Positions 23,748-35,882 are shown, numbered from the stretch's first letter. The stretch is 64,000 nt of DNA from CAKKQX01 sp963734595 (GCA_963734595.1 CAVTHV010000011.1:124001-188000), one strand, 5' to 3'. Notes: generated by a model not told the origin, from the letters alone. A program made the numbers and translations.

Positions 23748-24549
23748 TTGGATCTGCAGCTTAAAGGAAAAACGGCGCTGGTCACCGGCGCGAGCCAGGG
23801 CATAGGCCGCGCGATCGCCAAGGGACTCGCCGCGGAAGGCGTGAAAATCTGCATCGCAGCGCGCCGCCGAAACCTGCTCGAGGAACTGGCGCAGGAAATC
23901 GTCGCGGCAGGGGGCGCGCAGGCCCGTCATCGTCGAAACCGACATCATGCAGGAGGATGCGCCCCCGCAGCTCGCCCGCGCCGCCATCGACGGCCTCGCG
24001 CGCATCGACATCCTCGTCAACTGCGCCGGCGGCAGCCGTCCGCCTATTGCGCTCGACGCGCCGGAAGCAGAATGGGATCACGCGATGACGCTGAATTTCG
24101 TCCGGGTGCGCCAGCTCACGCACGCCGTACTGCCCGGCATGATCGAGCGCCAGTGGGGCCGCATCGTCAACATCACGGGCAAGTCCGAGCCCGAACGCCT
24201 GCTCGCGGCAACCTCGGCCAAAGCGGCGGTGCACGCGTGGTCCAAGGGACTGTCGCGCGAAGTCGGAAAGTTCGGGATCACGGTCAACTGCATTCCGCCC
24301 GGCCGCATCATGAGCGAGCAGATCCGCCGCAAGTACTCCGAGGAATTCCGCGCCGCACAGTCCGCGCGCGAAATTCCGGTCGGACGCTATGGCGAGCCCG
24401 AGGAACTCGCATCTCTCGCGGTTTTTCTCGCCTCGCCCATCGCGCGCTACATCACCGGCACCGTGATGCCGGTCGACGGCGGCTTCGCCGCTACGCTTTT
24501 TGATGAACAAAAAACTGGTCACTGGTCACCGGTCACGCTTTCGAAATAA
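23748..24549 (+). CDS. Short-chain dehydrogenase/reductase, FabG-like (frameshifted)
   Basis: NAD(P)-dependent oxidoreductase; the substrate is unknown. The Rossmann motif TGASQGIGRAIAKGLAAEG lies near residue 13 and the NAG-type motif in LVNCAGGS. The usual catalytic Tyr-x-x-x-Lys position reads TSAKAAVHAWSK, where no Tyr precedes AAVHAW, so catalysis may be atypical or the region shifted. One extra C near 23922 shifts the frame before PVIVETD. The start is TTG 23748, preceded six bases away by AGGAG (23737-23741); no ATG fits. The last dozen residues (EQKTGHWSPVTLSK) are encoded by a repeat. It may work with the adjacent isomerase. Confidence 0.8.
24514..24538. repeat. GTCACTGG repeat, right member of the pair
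   Basis: ACTGGTCACTGGTCACCGGT, the facing form of 23665-23696, lying inside the last codons of the dehydrogenase frame. Confidence 0.65.
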
Positions 24550-24593
24550 TCAGTGGGCGTATAATCCGGAAAAATTCGCAGGAGAGAGCCGTT

Positions 24594-25707
24594 ATGCAAA
24601 CCAGAATTCCGTGCGTAATCATGCGCGGCGGCACTTCGCAGGCCCGTTCTTCAAGCTCTCCGATCTCCCCGCCGACGTGCCCACCGCGCGACGCGGTGCT
24701 GCTCTCGGTGATGGGCTCCCCGCACCAGATCCAGGTGGACGGCATCGGCGGCTCGCATTCGGTAACGAGCAAGGTCGCGATGATCAGCAGGTCGAAGCAC
24801 CCTGACGCCGACGTCGATTACCTGTTCGCGCAGGTACAGATCAACGAGAGCATCGTCGATACCAGGCCCAACTGCGGCAACATGCTGGTCGCGGTCGGTC
24901 CGTTCGCGATCGAGGCGGGTCTGGTGCCGGCGAAAAACGGCGAGACGCCGGTGCGCATCTTCAACGTCAACACGCAATCGCTGGTCGAAGCGATCGTCCA
25001 GACGCCCGGCGGACAGGTCAACTATGAAGGCAACGCATCGATCGACGGCGTGCCGGGCACCGCGGCGCCGGTCGGCATCAATTTCAAGAGCGCAATCGGA
25101 TCGGTCACCAGGAAGCTGCTGCCCACCGGCAAGCCGTCATGACGTCATCGATGGCGTGGAAGTGAGCTGCGTCGACGTCGCGATGCCCATAGTCCTGATG
25201 CGCGCGGAAGCGTTCGGCAAGACCGGCCACGAGTCCGCCGTCGAGCTCGACGCGGACAGGGAGCTGCTCAAGCGCATGGAGGCGATTCGCGTCAAGGCCG
25301 GCGTGCTGATGGGCATGGGCGACGTCTCGAAGTCGGTGGTGCCGAAAATGGCCCTGCTGTCGAAGCCGCGCAATGGCGGCGTCATCGCTTCGCGCTTCTT
25401 CGTGCCCGAGACCTGCCACAAGGCGCACCCGGTAACCGGAACGGTGTGCATCGCCTCGGCCTGCGCCATACCCGGAACGGTGGCCTCGCAGATCGCTTCC
25501 CTGCCGCCGGCGCCGCAGGGGATGATCAGGATCGAGCATCCCCAGGGCATGATCATGATCGACCTTGACGTCGACTTCACCGCCGGCAAGCAGGATCTAC
25601 GCCGCGCCGCGCTGATCCGCACCGCCCGCCGCATCTTCGAGGGCTACGTCTTCGTGCCCGGGAAAGTCTGGGCGGGCCGGAAGCAGCCGGCCAAAGCGGC
25701 GGCCTAG
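24594..25707 (+). CDS. PrpF-family isomerase, 4-oxalomesaconate tautomerase (GalD)-like (frameshifted)
   Basis: PrpF/GalD-type isomerase with two diaminopimelate-epimerase-like halves. Members isomerise 2-methylaconitate (PrpF) or 4-oxalomesaconate in gallate/protocatechuate breakdown (GalD). MQTRIPCVIMRGGTS, VDGIGGSHSVTSKVAMI and DTRPNCGNMLVAVGPFAIE are in the first half; VEVSCVDVAMPIVLM and PETCHKAHPVTGTVCIASAC in the second. The sequence resembles GalD more than PrpF. Indels: a missing G near 24642, an extra G near 24690 and an extra T near 25135 (after LLPTGKP). The length is about 370 residues. It follows the dehydrogenase by 44 bases and may form a small catabolic pair set between hopanoid genes. 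Confidence 0.82.
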
Positions 25708-25715
25708 CCCCCTAA

Positions 25716-25980
25716 GAGCCCGTAACATAATGAAACACGTGTGCGTTGCTGCCAAAATTGGTGCTGACGCGAAGGACGGCGCAGAGCATATCGCGAATAT
25801 GGTCAAGCCGGCCGACAAAGTCAGCGCCGGTTTTGGCTGCAACCCTTCGGGCTGGCACGAGTTTTGGCCCATGGCATTGTCGCTCCCCTTGCCAATATTC
25901 GCGATATTGGCTGCGGAAAGCTTCGCGCCCTGCGCCAAAATCGTGCCAGCGCATCTCGCGTTTCATTATGTTACGGGCTC
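25716..25980. mobile_element. 265-bp MITE with long terminal inverted repeats and TAA target duplication
   Basis: The ends are perfect inverted repeats for 21 bases (GAGCCCGTAACATAATGAAAC). The match continues imperfectly for roughly 95 bases, including ATATCGCGAATAT in both arms. TAA flanks the element on both sides (25713-25715 and 25981-25983). No transposase is encoded; the one open frame inside has no recognisable domain. A 3-bp TNA duplication and GAGC-type ends resemble some IS5-family elements, so it was probably moved by such a transposase elsewhere in the genome. It sits between the isomerase stop and the hpnE start. Confidence 0.85.
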
Positions 25981-25992
25981 TAACCCTTCCCC

Positions 25993-27299
25993 GTGAACGT
26001 TGCCATCATCGGCGGCGGCTATGCCGGCATGGCGGCCGCGGTCACGCTGGCCGAACGCGGCGTCGCCGCAACCGTTTTTGAAGCTGCGCCCCAGCTCGGC
26101 GGCCGGGCGCGCCGCGTGGTCGTCAATGACACCGCGCTCGACAACGGCGCGCACATCCTGATCGGCGCTTATCGCGAAACGCTGCGCCTGATCCGGTTGG
26201 TAAACCGCGACGCCGGCAGCGCATTGCTGCGGCTGCCGCTCGACTGGCATGTTCCGGGCCATTTCCGCCTGCGCGCGGCGCCGCTGCCCGCGCCCCTGCA
26301 TCTTGCGCTGGGATTGATGATGGCAAGCGGCGCGGGGCTGGGCGAGCGCATGGCGGCGGTCGGCTTCATGCGCGCGATGCGCCGGGACGGCTTTCGTTTG
26401 CCGCACGACATCACCGTCAGCGAACTGCTGCACCGGCATCGGCAGGGCGCGGCGCTCACGCGGCATCTGTGGCATCCGCTGTGCATCGCTGCGCTCAACA
26501 CACCTCCGGATATCGCCTCGGCCCAGGTGTTTCTCAACGTGCTGCGCGACAGCCTCGACTCGAGTCGTGGTGACAGCGACATGATGCTGGCGCGCGTCGA
26601 TTTGTCGGCGCTGTTTCCCGATCCCGCCGCCGATTACGTGCGCGGCCGGGGCGGCAAAGTGGTGCTGGGCGCCACTGTCGAAAATGTAAACGAACACGAC
26701 GGCGCGTTCGGGATGACGGCGCGCGGTCTGGATTACCGGTTCACCCACGTCATATGCGCGGTTCCGCCGCATCGGCTGTCGCCGGTTATCGCCGGACTGC
26801 CCGCATTGGCGTCAACGGCGGAGCAGATAGCCGGCTTCGAGTATCAGCCGATCTATACGGTTTACCTGCAATATTCCGGACACGTCGCGCCGCCGTCGTC
26901 CATGACGGGCATGGCCGGCGGGCTGGCACAGTGGGTATTCGACCGCGAAGCGGCGGCGACCAGCGCGGCCTGGTCGCGGCTATCATCAGCGCTGATGGGC
27001 CGCATCAGCACATGGCGCAGGAAGAACTCGCGCAGCGCATACACGCCGAGCTCGGGCAGCAATTCGGTCCTCTGCCTGCGCCGCTTTGGCAGCGCGTGAT
27101 CGCGGAAAAGCGCGCGACTTTCGCCTGCACCATCAACCTGCGGCGGCCGGCGCAGCGCACTTCGCTGAAGAATTTTTATCTGGCGGGCGATTACACCGCG
27201 GGCGATTACCCCGCGACCCTGGAGGCCGCGGTGCGCAGCGGCGTCACCTGCGCACGCCAGGCAATCGAATCCATGCGCGGATCAACGGCGATCTGTTAG
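25993..27299 (+). CDS. hpnE: Hydroxysqualene dehydroxylase HpnE (frameshifted)
   Basis: FAD-dependent enzyme that reduces hydroxysqualene to squalene for hopanoids. GTG 25993 begins MNVAIIGGGYAGMAAAVTLA, the FAD-binding motif. ALDNGAHILIGAYRETLRL and HPLCIAALNTPPDIASAQVF are family hallmarks, and the C-terminus has NFYLAGDYTAGDYPATLEAA. Near 26945-26990 the frame shifts before GLVAAIISADGPHQHMAQEE. The length is about 435 residues. The gene starts 12 bases after a MITE, so its promoter or coupling to hpnCD may have been altered by that insertion. Confidence 0.92.
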
Positions 27300-27313
27300 A
27301 CGAAAGCGGGCGG

Positions 27314-27319
27314 TATAAT
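27314..27319 (+). promoter_or_regulatory. Possible -10 box upstream of etfD
   Basis: TATAAT lies 34 bases before the GTG start; no convincing -35 is seen. Confidence 0.3.
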
Positions 27320-27352
27320 GGGACAATAACGTTTGATAATAAGGGGGGAATC

Positions 27353-29003
27353 GTGACGAACGCGAATCGATGCAATACGACGTCGTGGTCGTCGGCGGCG
27401 GCCCGGCCGGCCTCGCCGCCGCGATCCGCCTCAAGCAGCTGCTGCGCAGCGCGGCAACGACGTCGCGTCTGCGTGATCGAAAAAGGCTCCGAGGTCGGCG
27501 CGCACATCCTGTCCGGCGCGGTGATGGATCCGCGCGCGCTCGCCGAACTGTTTCCCGACTGGAAGGCCAAGGGCGCGCCGCTCAACGCGCCGGTAGCCGA
27601 AGACCGATTTCTGTTTCTGACGGAACAAGCCGCGTTCAAGATCCCGAACTTCCTGCTGCCGGCCTGCTTCCAGAACCACGGCAATTACGTCATCAGCCTG
27701 GGCAACGTGTGCCGCTGGCTCGGCCAGCAGGCCGAAGGCCTGGGCGTGGAGATCTTCCCGGGATTCGCCGCGGCGGAAGTGCTCTACGACGACGACGGCA
27801 GCGTCAAGGGCGTCGCCACCGGCGACATGGGTATCGGCAAGGACGGCAAACCGACCGCCGCGTACCAGCCGGGCATGGAGCTGCACGCGCAAGTACACGT
27901 TCTTCGCCGAAGGCTGCCGCGGCCACCTCGGCAAGCAGCTGGAGGCGAGTTCAAGCTGCGCGACGGCGCGCGACCCGCAGGTCTACGGCATCGGCCTGAA
28001 GGAGCTGTGGGAGATCAAGCCCGAGAAGCACCAGGCCGGGCTGGTCGTCCACACCGCGGGCTGGCCGCTCGACAGCGAAGACCTACGGCGGCTCGTTCCT
28101 CTATCACATGGAAAACAACCTGGTCGCGGTCGGCTTCGTGGTCGGCCTGGCCTACACGCAATCCGTACCTCAGTCCCGTACGAGGAATTCCAGCGCTACA
28201 AGACGCATCCGGCCATCCGCCGTTTCTCGAAGGCGGCAAGCGCATCTCCTACGGCGCGCGCGCGATCACCGCGGGCGGCCTGCAGTCGCTGCCCAAGCTC
28301 GTCGTTCCCGGGCGGCTGCCTGATCGGCGACGACGCGGGCTTCCTGAACGCCTCGCGCATCAAGGGCAGCCACGCGCGATCAAGTCCGGCATGCTCGCCG
28401 CCGAAGCGGCGTTCGAGGCGCTGCAGGCCGGGCGCAGCGGCGACGAACTCGCCGGCCTATCCGGAGGCCTTCCGTCAGAGCTGGCTGTTCGACGAGCTGT
28501 ACCGCGCGCGCAATTTCAAGCCCTGGATGGCGAAGGGGCTGTACATCGGCACGGCTGATGGTCGGCATCGACCAGGTCGTGTTCGGCGGCAAGGCGCCGT
28601 GGACGCTGCATCACGGCATGCCGACAACGAGACGCTGAAGAAGAAAACCGAGGTGACGCCGATCGACTATCCGAAGCCCGACGGCGTCCTCACCTTCGAC
28701 CGGCTGTCTTCGGTCTTCCTCTCCAACACCAACCACAACGAAGACCAGCCGGCCCACCTGACGCTCAAGGACCCGTCCGTGCCGGTGAGCGTCAACCTCG
28801 CGCTCTACGACGCGCCGGAAGCAGCGGTACTGCCCTGCCGGGGTGTACGAGTTCGTACGGATGCGGACGACGGCAGCCCCGGCTGCAGATCAACGCGCAG
28901 AACTGCGTGCACTGCAAGACCTGCGACATCAAGGACCCGACGCAGAACATCGTCTGGGTCACGCCCGAGGGCGGCGGCGGGCCGAATTATCCGAACATGG
29001 TAA
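27353..29003 (+). CDS. Electron transfer flavoprotein-ubiquinone oxidoreductase (frameshifted)
   Basis: Membrane-associated flavoprotein (EtfD/ETF-QO) that passes electrons from EtfAB to ubiquinone. The GTG at 27353 follows AAGGGGGGAA. After one missing base near 27363 it reads TNAESMQYDVVVVGGGPAGL. GSEVGAHILSGAVMDPRAL, NHGNYVISLGNVCRWLG, GMELHAKYTFFAEGCRG and FLNASRIKGSHAAIKSG follow. The C-terminal 4Fe-4S domain has CVHCKTCDIKDPTQNIVWV with the first Cys in YCPAGVYEF. The natural end is NYPNM just before 29003; an extra G hides the stop. More than ten indels. The length is about 547 residues. It serves the dehydrogenases and etfAB at 44-48 kb. Confidence 0.92.
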
Positions 29004-29103
29004 CCGGACCGGCCCCAGTTCGGCCCATCCGGCCCGATCACCAGCTTGCCTAACGGCATGAACCGTGCAAAGCTTAAAAATCAACCGCGAAACGAGGCAG
29101 CTC

Positions 29104-29856
29104 ATGAGAAAAATACCCGCAGCAACCCTGCTTGCATCCGTCCTGGCGCTGGTAACTGTTTTCTCGTTTTCTCCGTCCCGGGCGCTTACCCTGCTGACCG
29201 AAGAGAATCCGCCGCTCAACTACACCGAAAAGGGCAAACTTACCGGGATGGCAACCGAAGTGGTCGCAGAGATGGCCAAGCGGGCCGGGATGACTCGCGA
29301 ACACCGAAGTACGGGAATGGAAAGCCGCATACAAGCGCGCTCAGTCCGATCGTGATACCTGTCTCTACGCGACGGCCAGGCTCGAGAATCGCGAGTGGAT
29401 ATTCACCTGGGTCGGCCCGATTGCGGTGAGCCGCTGGGCGCTGTTCGCGAAAGCTGGATTCACCCAGCACATCGGCAGCCTCGCCGACGCCAGGCCGTTC
29501 CGGATCGGCGGGGTGACTGATGACGCCAGACCGAGGTACCTGAAGCAAAACGGCGTGACCAATATCTTTGAAGTGGCGGACGACAAGCTCAATCCGGGCA
29601 AGCTCACCCCTTGATCGCAAGGAACTGGGACGCATCGACCTCTGGATTACCAACGCCAGCCGGGCCAGATTGGTGGCCGCTCAGGCCGGCGTCAAAGACG
29701 TCGAGCCGGTGTAGGCGGTGCGCGAGGACGAAAGCTATCTGGCATGCAGCCCCAGAACGGCCGCGGCAACCATCAAAGCGCTGACCACGCGCGCTGGCCA
29801 GTATCAAGAAGGACGGCACCTACAAGAAAATCGTCGACCGCTACGATAACAAATAA
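29104..29856 (+). CDS. Periplasmic amino-acid-type substrate-binding protein, family 3 (frameshifted)
   Basis: Secreted solute-binding domain. The signal peptide runs from MRKIPAATLLASVLALVTVF to about PSRA. TLLTEENPPLNYTEKGKLTG is the typical ligand-lobe start; DTCLYATARLENREWIFTWV and RELGRIDLWITNASRA-like text follow, ending KKDGTYKKIVDRYDNK. Shifts occur near 29285, 29610 and 29790. There is also an in-frame TAG at 29713 where Tyr is expected (EPV-stop-AVREDESYLA), a substitution and not an indel. Proteins like this often act alone or with two-component sensors; no permease is adjacent. GAGG nine bases before the ATG supports this start. Confidence 0.72.
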
Positions 29857-29930
29857 TATATTACAAACAATAGCTTATAACATACCAATCGCGCTGGCTC
29901 CTGCTGCCGCGAGGTTGCGGCAACGCCGCG

Positions 29931-30537
29931 TCAGAACAGCTTGAAGCTGTCGGTAGTGCCGAGCATGGCGTCGCGCAGCCGCCCGTCCACCGGTTTTTTG
30001 CCGATCCAGATGCGCAGCATCGCCTGAAAAAAGTCCTCGCCCGTGATGGTGATTTTCTCTTCGCCGTTGATCGTGACCCGGGTGCCGGTGCCGGGCAGAT
30101 AATCGAGAGTGATCGCCCCGCCCTTCTTGAGGACGCCGATCGAATTCATCATGCGATTGAGATCGCGGATGCGGCTTTCGATCAGCGCCAGCTCGACCGG
30201 AATATGGTTCGCCGCCAGGGCGTTGTTGAGGGAGGCGGTCAAATCCTTGGCCGTGACCTCGTCCGCCAGAATGTGCATCGCCACCCGCTTCGGACCGGGA
30301 TCGCCAGATGACGTTATCGGCATCGGTCATTTTCGAGGTCAGATACAACGCGCCGACATAAACCTTGAGCACGGCCATCTTGTGGCGCACGCCGGCGCCG
30401 TTCAGCACCAGCCGGGATTGGCCATCGCCAAGCGTGATGCTGTCGTCGAGCTTGACGCCCTCGATTTCAAGGGCATTCGCCAGACCGTGGGACAGTGCAA
30501 ACATCAGCATCGCAAGCCATACCAGACGGTTTTTCAT
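29931..30537 (-). CDS. Chalcone isomerase-like domain protein (frameshifted)
   Basis: Secreted or periplasmic protein of the bacterial chalcone-isomerase-like family; the biochemical role is unknown in bacteria. MKNRLVWLAMLMFALSHGLA is a signal peptide ending near ANA. The core is VKLDDSITLGDGQSRLVLNG, VRHKMAVLKVYVGALYL, ILADEVTAKDLTASLNNALA and GEDFFQAMLRIWIGKKPVD. One indel near 30305 separates DADNVI from DPGPKRVAMHIL. It ends TGTTDSFKLF-like at 29931. About 200 residues, the family's usual size. It may be co-transcribed with the thiolase upstream on the same strand. Confidence 0.78.
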
Positions 30538-30600
30538 TATTCTCCCCATTAAAGCCCGGTCGCCACGGGCATCAGGCCCGGCCAATCCGGACCTGTTCCA

Positions 30601-31817
<1,217 letters not shown>

Positions 31818-31821
31818 CTCC

Positions 31822-31922
31822 GAAGGGATGAGGGAGGATTAGGGCGGAGGGATGAGGTTCAATGCCTGAACTGCGTTTGTTCTGGTTCTTTCCTCATCCC
31901 TCATCCTTCATCCCTCATCCTT
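31822..31922. repeat. Inverted short-period GGATGAGG repeat
   Basis: The left arm GGGATGAGGGAGGATTAGGG plus GGAGGGATGAGG (31826-31857) faces CCTCATCCCTCATCCTTCAT plus CCCTCATCC (31892-31920). The loop of about 34 bases is unique. The arm touches the FadB-type gene's stop codon. Confidence 0.85.
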
Positions 31923-34405
31923 AGTTTCTCAGCGGCTTTCCCGTCTTGAGCGTGTGCTCGATCCGCTCTTGCGTCTTCTGTGTCGCAATCAGTTCCATGA
32001 AATGCTGGCGCTCGAGATCGAGGAACCACTGCTCGTCGACGAGGCTGCCGCCTTCGACATCGCCGCCGCACATCACGGTCGCGACCTTGCAGCCGATCAG
32101 ATAATCGTGCTCTGAAATATAGCCTCCGGCCAGCATGTTTTGCATGAAGGCCCGGATGGTCGCGATCGCGCTGCGGCCCGCCACCGGAATTGCCCGGGGC
32201 CTGAGCGGCGGCCGGTAGCCGGCCGCGGCCAGCGCGCGCAACTCGGCTTTGGCGATCCCGAGCAGTTCGAAGCGGTTCATCACGATTTTATCGGTCGGCC
32301 GCAGGTAGCCGAGCTCGCGCGCATGTTCCGCGCTGCGGCTGACTTCGGCCATCGCCACCGCCTTGAAATACTTCTGCAGGAAGGGCGACATGTCGCCGCC
32401 CTTCGCATCGGCCACCGCCCGCAGCGCAAATTCCTTGCAGCCGCCGCCGGCGGGAAGCAGGCCGACGCCCGCTTCGACCAGACCGATGTAGCTCTCGAGC
32501 GTGGCCACCGCGCGATCGCAATGCATGATGAACTCGCAGCCGCCGCCCAGTGCGAGGCCGTCGACCGCCGCCACCGTCGGCGTCATGGAGTACCTGAGGT
32601 GCTGCGTGGTGTGCTGGAACTGCTCGACCAGGTGCTCCACTTCGGCGAGCTTGCCCGCCATCAGCTGATCGGCCACATTGAGCTGCGCGCCGCCTTGAGC
32701 GCGAACGACTCCGCCTGCCGCGTGAATTGCTTGATGAATTTCCCGACCGCCGAGGGCTGCGTCGGCTTGCCGCCATCCACCGGCGATTTCTTGAGATTGG
32801 CGCCGACCGAGAACGGCGGCTCCGTCTGCCATGATCACCAGTCCGCGATAGTTGCGCTCGGCTTCGTCGATGGCTTGCAGCACCCCGTCGAGCACATCGT
32901 CGCCGATGGCATGCATGCGGCTCTTGAAGCTGACGATGGCGATATCGTCGCCCGTGTGCCAGCAGCGCACCGCGTCGGTCTCGAAAGATGGTGTCACCGT
33001 ATTGCCGCCCTCGCCGAGCAGTCGGTCGGGAAACAACTGGCGCCGATAGACCGGCAGCGCTGAACGCGGAATTGTAAGGTTCGGCGCGGGCGAATACGAC
33101 CCATGCGGCCGTGCACACCGTCCCGCCCCGGCTTCGGCTCACCCACGCAGGCAGCGCGACCTGCGCTCATGGTCTTGCCCGCGGCGAATGTCCGCGGCGA
33201 TCCATGCGGCGATCTGGCGCCAGCCCGCGGCCTGCCAGATTTCGAACGGGCCCTGATTCCAGCCGAAGCCCCAGCGTATGGCAAGGTCCAGATCGCGCGC
33301 GTTGTCGGCGATCTCTGCCAGATGCACTGCGCAATAATGAAAGGAGTCGCGGAAATATCGCCCACAGAAATTGCGCCTGGGGAGCTCTGGGCTGCGCGCA
33401 GCTGTGCGAATCGTCGCGGGATTTGTTCTTCAGGATCTCGACGACCGTCGTCGTCGGCCTGCCCGCAGACGACCGGTAAGTCCCGCGGCGAGGTCGAGCA
33501 CCTGGATTTCCTTGCCGACTTTCTGGTATACGCCGCGCCTGGTTTTCTGGCCGAGCGCACCCTGTCGATCAGCTTCTTGAGCCACGGGCACGGTCGTAGT
33601 ACTGGTGCCATGGATCGTCCGGCAGCGCATCGCCCATGGTATTAATCACATGGGCGAACGTATCAAGCCCCACCACGTCGGCGGTACGAAAAGTAGCGCT
33701 CTTGGGACGGCCGATCGCAGGACCGGTCAACGCATCGACGACGTCGAAGCCGAGACCAAATGCTCCGCTTGGCGGATGGTAGCGAGCATCGAGAATACGC
33801 CCACCCGATTGGCAATGAAATTCGGCGTGTCCTTTGCACGGATGACTCCCTTGCCCAGCGAAGTTACCAGGAATTTTTCAAGGTCGTCAAGGATCCGGGC
33901 TCGTTCTCCCGGCACGCGATCAGCTCGACCAGGTGCATGTAGCGCGGCGGATTGAAAAAATGCATACCGCAGAATCGGTGCCGAAGGTTCTCCGGCATAG
34001 ATTCTGAAAGTTTGTTGATGCTTAAACCGGAAGTGTTGGAGGCAAATATTGCGTGGTCGGCGATATCCGGTGCAACCTTCCGGTACCAAGTCGGCCTTCC
34101 CAGTCCAGGCGCTCGGAGATCGCCTCGATGACGATATCGCATTCTTTCAGCGCTTCGAGGTGATGATCGTAGTTGGCCGCCCTTATGTGGCCCGCTTTCG
34201 ACCGCGTCGAAAGCGGGCTCGGCTCGAGCTTTCTGAGATTGTCGATCGCCTTCAGCACGTTGCCGTTGGGATGGCCTTCCTTCGCCGGCAGCTCGAACAG
34301 AATCGCTTCGACGTTGGCGTTGACGAGATGCGCCGCGATCTGCGCGCCCATCACGCCGGCGCGGACCGCCGCCTTGCGCACGATAAATGATGAGGCTGCG
34401 GACAT
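31921..34405 (-). CDS. 3-hydroxyacyl-CoA dehydrogenase/enoyl-CoA hydratase (FadB-like; frameshifted)
   Basis: Bifunctional beta-oxidation enzyme. The N-terminal NAD-binding part reads MSAASSFIVRKAAV, then GAGVMGAQIAAHLVNANVEA. The dehydrogenase active site is FCGMHFFNPPRYMHLVELI. The C-terminal crotonase part has DDIAIVSFKSRMHAIGDDVL and ALGGGCEFIMHCDRAVAT (oxyanion hole), then LLPAGGGCKEFALRAV. It ends TGKPLRN at 31921. About 800 residues in the order dehydrogenase then hydratase, typical of betaproteobacterial enzymes and reversed from E. coli FadB. Indels are densest at 33040-34120. An AAGGA site precedes the ATG, and a terminator for fadL lies just upstream. Confidence 0.92.
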
Positions 34406-34419
34406 GATCACCGTCCTTC

Positions 34420-34462
34420 AAAAAAACCGCCAGGCCGGCGTCAGCTTCGCACGGTCTGGCGG
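34420..34462 (-). terminator. Rho-independent terminator between fadL and the FadB-like gene
   Basis: On the minus strand CCGCCAG (34462-34456) pairs with CTGGCGG (34433-34427), followed by seven T. It would end the fadL transcript, leaving the downstream gene dependent on read-through or its own promoter. Confidence 0.8.
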
Positions 34463-34496
34463 GGCTGTCGAGTGCGGCGCAATCGCCGCGGGCCCG

Positions 34497-35768
34497 CTAA
34501 AACGAGTAGCGGTATTGAACGCTCAGGATATCGACCTTGTTATCGAAATTTCCGATAATGAGTCCGCGCCCGGCGCAGCAGCGGCGGACAGCGCGGGTGG
34601 ACCGGTCACGCGATCGCCGCCAATTGGCTAACAATGCGCGTGACCGGAATTTATCGCGCTGGCTTTCGATATCGTGTACTGCCGGGCAACGGGTGCTTTC
34701 CGGGTGAGTCTCCGAAGTCGGCGTCTGATAACATACCGGCGCGCACGGTCCAAGTTGGGCCGGAAATTTACGCTTGGTCGGATTGAGTTAATTCCAACGG
34801 CGTTGTCTCCGGAGCGCTATTTGGACGGACCTCGTTCATCGCCACACATCCCATCGGGAATTCATCTCATGCTTGAACGCGGCCGGAGTGATTCCGGCAG
34901 CTGAGGTCGGCCGTGACCGCGCCATCGCCGATCTGCGCGCCGGCAGCGGCCGCCACACCTGCTCCCAATGCGCCTGCCAGCGCGGATTAAGAAACGCCGT
35001 GCGTCCGAAATACGCGACCGTGCCTAAAGCTTGTAAGCCATCGCCGAGCGATAGGCCAGCCCAATGTTGGTTGCGGCGACGGGTTGATCATCACACCGAA
35101 GTTGAAGCCCCAGGTGCTGTCGTTGCCCTCGATCTTGTTGCTGCCCTCCGTGTTGTTCGCAACTCCGGGCATCCCGCCGGTAGAAGCGACGAAGCTGTAG
35201 TTCACGGCCGGTGAGTCCGCCTCGACGCGCTGCCAGTTCAGTCCCGCGCCGACCGATATCGTGTCGTTGATTGCTGGCGATGCTGGGATTCATACCGATG
35301 GTTTTCAATTGGGACTTGATCGCATGGAAGCGTCCCTCCGTTGGCATCGTATTCGGTCTTGATGCCGAACGGCGCGCTCGCCTACGCCGGCAAAAGGTTT
35401 CGGTCCCAGTTGCCAGGACAGATAGGCGTTCGGAATGAGCGCGAGGTCGCCGCCGTCGCCGTCATTTCCGTTCAAGGCATAAGGCCCTGCTCCCCTGTCG
35501 TCGAGATGGCCGCGGTGGTCGCCGTATTGTTGAACTTGGCGAAGGCTTGATCTTGCCGTCCACGACGACACTTCTTCCCGGCAGGCGGGTCATGCCGGCA
35601 GGATTGAAGAAGATGGTGCTGGCATCCTCGGCGGCCACGGCGCGGCCTGCGTAGGCGTTACCGAGCCCGCTCGCGCTCTGCTCGATCAGCGCAAAGCCCG
35701 GCCAGCGCGGACCGATGCCCCCCCAGCGCAGAGAAACAGATAACATTGATTTCATTGCGTTTTTTCAT
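34497..35768 (-). CDS. fadL: FadL/OmpP1-family outer membrane transport protein (frameshifted)
   Basis: Outer membrane beta-barrel for long-chain fatty acid or hydrocarbon uptake. The ATG at 35766-35768 follows AGGAG. After correction the signal peptide leads to GFALIEQSASGLGNAYAGRA and AEDASTIFFNPAGMTRLPG, the FadL signature. A middle part reads STWGFNFGVMINP, and the C-terminus KVDILSVQYRYSF ends in the aromatic residue expected of outer membrane barrels, then TAG at 34497. Between 34540 and 35000 and around 35250-35560 frames change often, so the interior cannot be read continuously. Expected length about 420 residues. Its position beside beta-oxidation genes fits a role in fatty acid entry. 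Confidence 0.85.
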
Positions 35769-35882
35769 AATACTCCTCTCCATTGGCCAGTCCTGCATGC
35801 AACCGCAATCGTGATGTTTTTTAGGTTGCACTGTCTTTCTCTTCGCAGTCTTGTTGACAACAGAATAAAGACAAAGCAGCCG
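35769..35882. other. fadL upstream region
   Basis: 114 bases. It holds the fadL ribosome site and a TTGACA on the plus strand (near 35855) that has no matching gene downstream. No clear fadL promoter is visible. Confidence 0.3.

Noticed and set aside
25712..25966. An 84-codon open frame inside the MITE
   Set aside because: It is created by the inverted arms and has no recognisable domain or ribosome site.
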